Assembly (NCBI GenBank): GCA_015698045.1
Contig: BLAL01000261.1
Coordinates: forward strand, 372,001 to 436,000
Origin: Rhizophagus clarus
Taxonomy: Eukaryota > Glomeromycota > Glomeromycetes > Glomerales > Glomeraceae
Length of the DNA stretch: 64,000 nucleotides
Reading direction: 5' to 3'
A program made the translations under genes and the position numbers. Every line of letters starts with the position of its first letter. Position 1 is the first letter of the stretch. Below, piece by piece: positions 47,631-56,801 of this stretch. The notes beneath the pieces were generated by a model that saw only the letters and a program-made list of their open reading frames with translations, searched no databases and was not told the origin of the DNA.

Positions 47631-49359
47631 ATGAAAATACTCAATAAAATGAAAAAAAACTTATGGAATGTTTGGAAATTTTTGGATTACAATAAATATC
47701 AAGTTAATAAAATTTTATTTTATCATTTTTATATAAATAACATAATTTTAACAATTAATATTCTTTTCTAATTATTTATTTAAAAGTGGCATACTACCAT
47801 TTCTTCTACCAAACCAGAAGAGATGGATGATGATAAAGTAGTTTATATGGAAGACTTGGAAAAAAGAAAAAAAGCGTATGGGATATGTGGAGAATGTAAT
47901 GAACCTGGCACAGGATATTGGTGGTGTCAAGCTTGCAATGCTAAAAGATTTAAGAAAAATTTTAAAAATTGGTCCAGTGGAAATAAAGATATTGATGAAT
48001 TAATACAATTTTCACAACTTAATGCTCCACATCGTACAAAATATCTTGAATGGATACCATATGAAAATTTTCAAAATGTTACTTATATTACCAGAGGAGG
48101 TTTTGGTACAATTTATTCAGCTGAATGGCCTGAAGGATGTATCAGTTATTGGGATATTGATAATCAAGAATGGCACAGATATAATAATTGTAGTGTCGCA
48201 TTAAAAAACTCAGATTTTTTGAATGAGGTAACTAAATTAAAAAAAAAAAAATCGTATTATATTAAAATTGTTATTTAAAATTAAAATTAAAATATTTATT
48301 ATTAGGTCAAATCTTATCTTCAAATTTATTCCGAGAATATTGTTCAATGTTATGGAATAACTCAAAATCCAAATACCAAAGATTATATGATGGTTTTACA
48401 ATATTATACGGAGGGGAATTTGAGAGATTACTATTTAAATAATGATACTGATTATCTAAAAATTTTTAATTTATTAAGAATTGTAACTGGACTGTTAAAT
48501 ATCCATATTGCTGAAAAAGTTCATAAAGACATTCATCCGGGTAATATTTTAATTAATATGAGTGCGCATATAAGTGATCTAGGAATGTGTCAACCGGTAA
48601 ATAATGAAGAACAAACAGCCAAAAAAGGTATTTATGGAGTATTACCTTATATAGCACCTGAAGTTTTGCGTGGATATCAATATACAAAAGCAGCAGACAT
48701 TTATTCATTTGGAATTATTATGAATGAGTACCTTTCCGAAGAAATTCCTTTTAGTGGTATTCCTCATGATCATATTTTGGCTGTCCAAATATGATGTAAA
48801 GGACTTAGACCAAAAATTGCTGAAGGTACTCCAAAATTTCTTGCAGATTTAATTATAAAATGTTGGGATTCTAAAACAGAAAATAGACCAACTGCTAAAG
48901 AATTGTATCAAGTGCTAACAAAATTGGACAAGGAAAGATGGAATGGAAATTGCGAATTTAATTCTCAATTGAGAGTATATGAAAAAATAAAAAAAAGCAA
49001 ATTGAAAAAAGTCTGCTGGTATATATTGCTTGAGAGTGAGTTTTAATACTTTCAGCCTTATTCTTGTTTGAACTGTTTAAGTTTCAATAATCTTCCAGAA
49101 CCAGTAAATTCCTCAGATTTATCATCATTTCAGGTTAATTCAGGTTAATATTCAATTTAAATGTTATGAAAGAAATTTATTCAAATTTTAATTCATATTT
49201 GTTTTTATCTAAAGATATCGTAATAATCGTATCATCAGTATCTGCAAATCCAGGTAAGCGTAACCGTTAATGATTGTCGTGTTTATAGTTTTATACCTTA
49301 TTTAACATTATGATTACTATTTTAATTCAGTTTCAGAATGTTATGATTGTAAAATTTAA
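47631..49359 (+). pseudogene. TKL-type kinase, premature stop and internal inversion
   Basis: Exons 47631-47702 and 47787-48227 are open, with YGICGECNEPGTG...WCQAC and the loop TRGGFGTIYSAEW. The stretch after VALK is eight residues shorter than in paralogues. Exon 3 starts at 48306 and has VHKDIHPGN, SDLG and IAPE. A TGA at 48792-48794 then interrupts it, inside ATATGATGTAAAGG where paralogues have ATATGTAAAGG, so it is a 3-bp duplication that creates a stop without shifting the frame. Homology continues in frame to about 49010. There 49011-49078 matches the paralogues only on the opposite strand (SIKTHSQAIYTSR read in reverse complement), a 68-bp inversion. Tail exons remain near 49213-49253 and 49331-49359. 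A product ending at the TGA would lack the last kinase helices. Confidence 0.85.
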
Positions 49360-50814
49360 ATAAGTAAGATAATATTATTTTGGTACTTTTTGTTGTTATG
49401 GGTAAATTCTCCGGTTTGGAGTTTACGAATTTCGCTGGTGCTGCTTGAGGAGTCATTAGTACTGCATTTAAATCAAGTCGAAATGATTTGAATGACGAGT
49501 TCAGTTAGTTAATACCTAGTTTTTTTTATAACTGCAAGTTACTATTTTAAATTTTTTTTAATCATTTTATTTATTTTCTATATTGCAGTTGATTTCATCT
49601 ATTTTTTTTTATTTCTATTCTTATTTTCATTATTTTTTTTTTCCTGGTGTATTATTAATTCCATATCACGAAATGCTACAAGACGCAAACGATAATACAG
49701 TAATAATCAGTATCGATATGTTTAGAAACTACATGACAAATCGCAAATGGTATCATAATATTGGAATGCGGAATATCCGTTCTAAATGAGAAAAAGTATT
49801 AGCGTTTTCAGGAAAATTTAAAAAACGGTTATATATTTATTATATATTTAGTATATTTTAAAGAGGTTACTTACTATATCGATATAAATTTATTCAAATT
49901 CTAAACAAAAATTTCTTCTGCGTAAATATCAACTACGATTGTATACACAGTAAATGACTGAATAAATAACAATTGGGTCGATTTTCTTTTTTGTTTATCA
50001 TTTTGCCAAATTTTGTTTTTTTATAGAGTACAATAGCCGACAATAGCCGAAAATGCATGATTTTAATCTTAAAAGATATAATCTAGCCGAGGAACGAACA
50101 TTTCAAAATTTACCGACTCCACTTAAGCTTATCAACTTCAGAATACAGTAAATTAATTTTCTAATTGGACATTTACGTGTAATTTCTAGTTAAATAAAAT
50201 ATATCAGTTGAAATTGTATAGAAAATTTTGAATCATTCAATTAAAATATAAAGTTATTTGGTTATTTTTTAATAAATAAATTGACGTAACTGTGACGTAG
50301 CTAGTTAAGTCATATAACTAGTTATTACCTTGAACAGATCATAAGTTTGCGTCTCTAGTTGTTATGCATTTGAACGCTTTCAAAAAACGAACATTGAACT
50401 TATGTGTCACCAATTGATTATTAATTGATCAACCATTTAAAAATTTTTGACTTTGAACAAAAAAAAAAATTCGAGAATAATAAAGAACCGAATTTAAAAT
50501 TAAATTGTCCGGTTCTATTCTTTCTTTTTATCAGTATCTATTTATTGGCCACTTTTCTAAATTAAAATATTTTTTACACAAATTTACAGGTATTCGCAGC
50601 GATAATATAATTTGCTGTCATCATAAAAAGGGATGGCCGGTTAAATTATTTGGACCATAATTCTGGTCAAAGTCATATAATGCGGGCCGAAGCAGAGTTA
50701 TTTTCTTTCTTTTTTTTAAATAATAATGAAATACAGTCATATTTAACCTCCGAATTCCGTAAATAAAAAAAAAAAAATCTTACAAATTGGTTTAATTTAA
50801 AGTAAGGTCATTTC
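49360..50814. other. Downstream flank of kinase pseudogene, duplicated
   Basis: No gene supported; the 68-codon frame at 49583-49789 is unsupported. Sequence at about 49550-50090 reappears at about 51560-52180 (shared words such as AACTACATGACAAAT, GGAATATCCG and GAATGCATGATTT-like), showing the tandem duplication extends past the gene. Confidence 0.5.
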
Positions 50815-51470
50815 AACTTGATTGGTCCCCAACCCTAGAGGATATATTTACCATTGGATGGAATCAAGAGTGGCTTAGATATAAAAGACGTAATATTGCA
50901 TTATAAAGTTTAGATAGTAATTCTTCTGAAATCAGGACAGGATTTTTAAATGAAGAAACTAGAATTAATAAAGATCTCATTTTACGCTACATTTAATTTA
51001 TTATTTTAATTTTATTTAAAATTACAAATTTATTATTAGGTAAATCTCCTGTGAATATTGTTCGATGTTATGGAATAACTCAAACCCAAATACCAAAAAT
51101 TATACAATATTATACAGAGGGATCACTATTAAGTGATGATGCTGATTATCTAAAAATTCTTAATTTATTAAGAATTGTAACTGGACTATCAATTATTAAT
51201 AATGCTGAAAAGTTCATAAAGACATTCATCCGGGTAATATTTTAGCTGACATAAGTGCGTATATAAGTGACCTAGGAACGTGTCTGCCAGTAAAGAATGA
51301 ACATCAATATACAAATATTTCTCGGGAGTCGAGATCATATTTTGTTTGGCTGTACAAATATATAAAGGACTTGGACCAAAAATTTCTTGCAGATTTAATT
51401 ATGAAATGTTGGGATGCTAAAGCAGAAAATCGACCAACTGCTAAAATAATACTTAATTTATATCCATTTA
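50815..51470 (+). pseudogene. Heavily eroded TKL-kinase relic
   Basis: Fragments in changing frames match the kinase at 47631: a glycine-loop-exon remnant with SLDSNSSEIRTGFLNE (after a stop replacing Lys), IVRCYGITQ, DADYLKILNLLRIVTGL, a catalytic-loop remnant, ISDLGT, and IMKCWDAKAENRPTAK. Large deletions removed the APE region and the N-terminal module. DNA words are closest to the copy at 47631 rather than to the others. Confidence 0.8.
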
Positions 51471-52106
51471 TGGAATTTTATTTAATAATAGATCTCAATG
51501 ACTCAATGAAAGACTACATGTGCAACTGAAATTACTATAAATAGTATCTTAACAATCTTTTAGCTATTTTATTTATTTTCTATGCCGTAGTTTGTTTTTT
51601 ATTTTTATTTTTTATTTTTGGCGTATTTGTTTCGTGTTGCAGTGTTAATAAACAAATGTATAAAGATGCAAACGTTATAATAATATTGATATGTTTATTA
51701 TGAATGTAAAAACTACATGACAAATTGTGAGTGAGTTCCATCAAGAATTATACGTAATTTTCATCATTATATAAATATCACGATAATGGAATCCGGAATA
51801 TCCGATCTAAATGAGAATAAATATGAAAAAGTGTTAGTATTTCTGAGAGAAAATTTTAGAAACGATTAAATCGTTTGTTGTGTTGTTATATTTAGTGTTT
51901 ATTAAAAAAAAAAAAAAAAAGAAAAAATTACTTAATTATATTTATTTGTTCAAGTTTCTTAATAAAAAATTAATATAAAACCATTTACATAAATAATATA
52001 TTCAAAAAAAAAAAAAAATTAGTATTTTACAGTAGCAAAAATATCAAACAACCTGAATAAATGATAATTGGTTCGATCTTCATTTTTATTTATCATTATG
52101 TCAAAG

Positions 52107-52137
<31 letters not shown>

Positions 52138-53745
52138 GAACTACAATACACGAGAATGCATGATTTCAATCTTAAAAAAGAATAACTTCTTCAAAGATCG
52201 ATAATTTAAATAAATAAAGAAGTGAAATGAAATAATTTAACCGAGTTTAAAATAATTATTATTGGTTATTTAAGGACCGAACGAACATCATTTTTCACTT
52301 GTTCAATTAACTGGCGTGCATCGTAAAATTTATCCGGTTAGACTGGTTAAACTTTATTTTTACTTAAAATGAAAAAAAAGGAGTGATATTATTATATACA
52401 CTGTATAACTAACATCATTTAAAACGCGATACTCTTATTATACAGACAATCATAATTATATCATTTTTTTTTCGGAATTGTCAATTTGAAAATTAACTAT
52501 AAAAGGAAAATAATGATGTGCAAATTAAGTAAATAAACGAACAAATTAAAGTTTTTTTTTTTTTTTTTTTTTTTGCTGATTGTTTACTAAACGACGTAAA
52601 CATGCTTAATATTTTGTTTTTTGTATGAAAAAAAAAAAAAAATGAATTATTTTTAGTCTTTAAATGAAAATAAAGAATTCGTATTGGTTAAAATATTTAA
52701 TCCGTCATTACTCACCAATTATAAGTAATATAAATATGTACAGTACGTGTTGTGTTACTTTTCACAAATAAGAAATAAACTTTAAAGTAAAATAATTCTT
52801 TCCTGAAATTTTAGAATAATATTTTTTCATATTTTAATTTATATATCAACTTTTGAAGATTTTTCTAGAATAGAGAATTCCTATTACGTTATTAAAATAA
52901 ATGTGGTAAGACAATAGTAACAAATATACATATTTTTTTTAAATTATTACTTTATTTTTTTTTTCATTATTTATTTACTTATTTATTTACTTATGCCATT
53001 TAAATAATTGTAAGATGTCTTTTTTAAAATAAATAATTAATAAAATATGCGGATTTCCTATAATAGAAGAATTGAATCAAGTTATCTACTGACACAAGGA
53101 ATCCTCATGTATACCACCTGTATACTAAATTACTTAAAATGATAACATTCGATAACATACTTTTAATAAATAAATTATATAATATGTATATTTTTTAATA
53201 GTAGTAAATAATACAAACAAATCATTATTATTTCTCGAATGGTAAACAATAAAATTCTACAAACGAATGATTTTAAATCGGAATTATTCCCGAAATACGA
53301 GGGACAGGGACATGGCGTTAAAAATATTTTCATTTATTTGTTCACTTATTACATGAACTATTTAAAAGATGGATTCTTAAAATCATTTTTATTATATATG
53401 ATAAATCGAAAGAAATGCATGTATGAGTAAATATTGTTAAACAATCTCCTTTTATAGATGTGAAAAACAAAAGATTTTTAAATATTTAATTTTAGATTAT
53501 AAGATATTTATTTATTATTGTACAACACATAACACATCTATTACTTACCGAGGAAAACGCCACAACAAATCAGCGTGACAACATTAGACATTTGTCAAGT
53601 AAAAACATTATATCATATTTGCCAATTTTTTTTTATCTCATCAATAATCAACAATCAAAAAAGGAAAATAATAATAATAATGAATTATTGGAAAACCTTA
53701 GGATCTAAGTTGTAGAAGTTGTAGATGAACAAATTGAACATTTTT
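51471..53745. other. AT-rich spacer
   Basis: Mostly the duplicated downstream flank (to about 52230), then sequence with many homopolymers, including a T-run/A-run junction at 52109-52138. No gene supported; the 63-codon frame at 53239-53430 is unsupported. Confidence 0.45.
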
Positions 53746-53892
53746 GTTAGATTTCGACAAGTAACGTTAAATTGACGATAATTTCGAGATTTTAAGTGAT
53801 GAGCGATACTTGTTGTTAAAAAAAAAAGTGTGCGCAAGCGAATTAACGTTAGATTTCGACAAGTAACGTTAATTAGCGGTAATTTCGAGATT
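53746..53892. repeat. Direct repeat pair
   Basis: Two copies at 53746-53791 and 53848-53892 share GTTAGATTTCGACAAGTAAC followed by a GTTAA block and TAATTTCGAGATT. They lie just left of a MITE. Confidence 0.8.
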
Positions 53893-53926
53893 AGTATTAA
53901 GATTGTATTGTTAATAATAATCATTA

Positions 53927-54088
53927 TATGGGGGCCCGCACAGCAAAACAAGGGGTTAGGATCCAAATTTTTTTTTGAAAATTTTATTATATCTGTAATT
54001 TTTAGTAAAATTGGTATATAATTATCATAAAATTTTTTTTTTTTTTTTTTAAGGCTTAACCCCTTGTTTTGCTATGCAGGCCCCCATA
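53927..54088. mobile_element. MITE with 32-bp terminal inverted repeats
   Basis: Left arm 53927-53958 begins TATGGGGGCCCGCACAG. Right arm 54057-54088 is its inverted copy with two differences. Total length is 162 bp. The TA at each outer edge fits the TA target duplication of Tc1/mariner/pogo-type elements. Internally there is only AT-rich sequence with a T-run. Confidence 0.7.
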
Positions 54089-54290
54089 TTTCGATAAATA
54101 ATGTAAGTGGCAAGACGACATAATAAGTAATGTAAGCGGCGGAGTAGCGGGCAACGTAATCAAAATAACAAAAAAAAAAAAAATTGATCTCTATAATAAA
54201 ATTTTTTATTTATATATATATCAATTTACATGGAAAAAAAACTTTGACGTAATGTCAAAAGAATTACAAAATTATGTACTGAATCAACTA
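54089..54290. other. 3' flank of the large kinase gene
   Basis: Short AT-rich sequence following the stop codon of the minus-strand kinase. No terminator motif could be assigned. Confidence 0.4.
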
Positions 54291-56801
54291 TTAATTCGAT
54301 GACGTTGGTAATATTTCACAAAGCTTTGGTAAAGCTTTACTTTTATAATTTACTTCTTGAATCTTTTCAATATCATTATTATTATTGGATTGATTTAATC
54401 TAAATTGCTCTGCGATATTAAATTCTTCTAATTGAGAAATATTTTTTTTCCAACCTTCAACAATTTTAACTATATAATCCGCATTAGGTCGATCCTCAGG
54501 ATTTTGTGACCAACATTTGGTCATTAATTCTACATAACAATTTGGTATTCCTTCAGGAATTTTTGGTCGAATCCCATCGCAAATATCATGTAATAAAATT
54601 TCATCAGAAGAATAATCATGATAAGGAGATAAAGAAGTTATCATTTCATACATTATCATACCAAAACTATAAATATCTGATTTCATGGTAAATTGATTTC
54701 CTTTTAATATTTCAGGAGCAACATAAGGCATAACTCCGTATAATTTAGAAGAATCATTATTTTGAATTTTTGGTGTACATAAACCCAAATCACCAATAAA
54801 AGTATAATCCTCATGAATCAATACATTGCCAGGATGTAAATCTTTATGAATCAAACCAGCTGTATGAATAGATTTTAAAGAATTTGATATATAATTAAGC
54901 GTAGAAATACGTTTAATCCAAGTAAAATTAATAAAATTATTTTTTAAATAATTTTTTAAATTTCCATCTTTAGCATATTCCATTACCATGATAATATTTT
55001 TCGCGAAAGGATCTCTTGATATACCATAACATCTTAATATATGATTTAATTTTGGTGTACTTTTATGATAAGATTCAAGTTCATTTAAATAATCCTGAGA
55101 AATTTCTTTTGAATTATAAAGAATTTTTAATATAACATCATTTTCACCAGTTCTTTCCCATTTTCCATCTTCATTTAAATCTAATATTCTACCGTCAATC
55201 CATTTTGCTGAATAAACGATACTATAACCACCTTCACCTATTAAATGTAAATCCCTAAATTTTTCAAAAGGTATCCATTCAAGTAATTCACATATATTAT
55301 TAGAATTTAATTGAGTTTTCTTAATAAATTCATCAATATTATCATTACCACTAGTCCAATTATCAAAATTTCTTTTAAAAATTGAAGTATAACAAGATTG
55401 ACACCATAAAATTCCTGTACGAGGTTCCCTACATTTTTCACATAATCCATAAAAACAAATACTAGGATCATAAGATTTCTTTAGAACGGAAGAAAAGAAT
55501 TCTGATTTTGAACGACGAAGAGAACCTTTTGAATGAGAACGTGATAAAGATTTCGAACTTTTAGATTGTGAACGAGATAAAGATTTTGAACGAGAAGAAC
55601 TTTTGGAATGAGAACGTGATGCAGATTTTGAACTAGAAGAACTTTTTGAAGAAGAACGTGATATTGATTTTAAAGAAGTGGTAAAATTTTTGGTACGTGG
55701 AGTGGGAGTAGGAGGTAAATCGGATAAACTGTAAAATGTTGATCTTAATGGGAAACGAGCGAAAGGCCACGATTCCAATATTTCTGTAGGTGTATTAGGT
55801 GTAGTGACAATTGGAGTAATAATAACGGTATCATCATCATATCTCTTCACTGGAGTAGTTATAATAAGTAAAGGAGGTAAAGAAGGAGAAGAAGGAGAAG
55901 GAGTAGAAGAAGGTAAAAGGGAAGAAGAATTTGATGATAAAGGAGGAGAAGAAGTAGGTAATGATTCTTTAAATTTAGGAGAAATGAGCGGAGAAGTTGA
56001 TGCGGAATAACGGAAAATTTCTACTTCTGATACATTTTTATTTGAAGAAGTAGAAATTTCTGAAACGGTTATAGTTAAAGGTTTAGAAGTAATAGGAAGA
56101 GTAGTAGCAGTAGTAGTAGTAGTAGTAATAGTAGGAAGAGGAGGAACAATTTTATCATCAGGTATAGCAGGTAATTCTCTTTCATTTACAGAAGCATGAC
56201 GAGATATTTGAGAAAATTCTTCGCTTAATTTAGGTAAATGAGGGACAGATTTACTTCGAGAAGGATAATAAAAAGAATAATTATGAGTAGGAGTTTGTAA
56301 ATGAGTTTCATAAGTAGTTAAACTAGGACTTAAACAACCATCATCATCATCATCTTTTAAATCTTTTGAATCAGTAGTAGTAATTATTATTTCACTACTT
56401 ACTATTATTTCATTAAAATTATATCTTTTCTTTTTATTATTATGATTATTATTACCATTATTATTAAAAGCACCACTAAATATTGAAATCAATTTATTAT
56501 TAGATTTTGTATCATTATTATCATCATATATTGATGAATCCGACGAAGTTATAGATGAAGCATCATCATCTATTGAATTGGTATCATTTTCTCTTTTTTC
56601 ATTGGAAGTTTTTGGTATTTTTTTAAAAATTGATGAAAGACTTCGATGAAGTATCTGTGGAGTATTAACATTTTCATTATGTAAATTTGTAGCAGAAGAA
56701 TATCTCCGTAAAGTTGGAAGCAAAAATCTTGTTTTTTGTCCAGAAAGCGAATCTACATTGAGAGAATCAAATGACGTCTTTGGTTTTATCATGTTATGCA
56801 T
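54291..56801 (-). CDS. Large TKL-type protein kinase with SR-rich N-terminus
   Basis: Single-exon frame of 836 residues. The first 450 residues are disordered: Ser/Asn/Asp-rich, then Pro/Thr-rich, then an Arg-Ser region at about 375-435 made of SRS/SKS/SRSHSKS units. The YGLCEKCREPRTG...WCQSC module sits near 450-470. The kinase domain follows with GEGGYSIVYSAKW (about 527), lysine in VILKIL (about 554), IHKDLHPGN (about 654), GDLGL (about 670) and VAPE (about 694). All loop glycines and catalytic Asp residues are kept, so activity is expected; as in the other kinases HRD is HKD. It lacks the introns and the tail of the small kinases and differs strongly in sequence, so it is a separate branch. 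The SR region could be a phosphorylation or RNA-factor interaction surface. Start at 56801; a second Met three codons later is an alternative. Confidence 0.9.
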   Translation of the reverse strand: MHNMIKPKTSFDSLNVDSLSGQKTRFLLPTLRRYSSATNLHNENVNTPQILHRSLSSIFKKIPKTSNEKRENDTNSIDDDASSITSSDSSIYDDNNDTKSNNKLISIFSGAFNNNGNNNHNNKKKRYNFNEIIVSSEIIITTTDSKDLKDDDDDGCLSPSLTTYETHLQTPTHNYSFYYPSRSKSVPHLPKLSEEFSQISRHASVNERELPAIPDDKIVPPLPTITTTTTTATTLPITSKPLTITVSEISTSSNKNVSEVEIFRYSASTSPLISPKFKESLPTSSPPLSSNSSSLLPSSTPSPSSPSLPPLLIITTPVKRYDDDTVIITPIVTTPNTPTEILESWPFARFPLRSTFYSLSDLPPTPTPRTKNFTTSLKSISRSSSKSSSSSKSASRSHSKSSSRSKSLSRSQSKSSKSLSRSHSKGSLRRSKSEFFSSVLKKSYDPSICFYGLCEKCREPRTGILWCQSCYTSIFKRNFDNWTSGNDNIDEFIKKTQLNSNNICELLEWIPFEKFRDLHLIGEGGYSIVYSAKWIDGRILDLNEDGKWERTGENDVILKILYNSKEISQDYLNELESYHKSTPKLNHILRCYGISRDPFAKNIIMVMEYAKDGNLKNYLKNNFINFTWIKRISTLNYISNSLKSIHTAGLIHKDLHPGNVLIHEDYTFIGDLGLCTPKIQNNDSSKLYGVMPYVAPEILKGNQFTMKSDIYSFGMIMYEMITSLSPYHDYSSDEILLHDICDGIRPKIPEGIPNCYVELMTKCWSQNPEDRPNADYIVKIVEGWKKNISQLEEFNIAEQFRLNQSNNNNDIEKIQEVNYKSKALPKLCEILPTSSN
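55480..55675 (-). repeat. Arg-Ser coding repeat
   Basis: Minus-strand coding repeat giving SRSHSKS, SRSKSLS and SRSQSKS-type units in the kinase N-terminal region. Confidence 0.8.
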
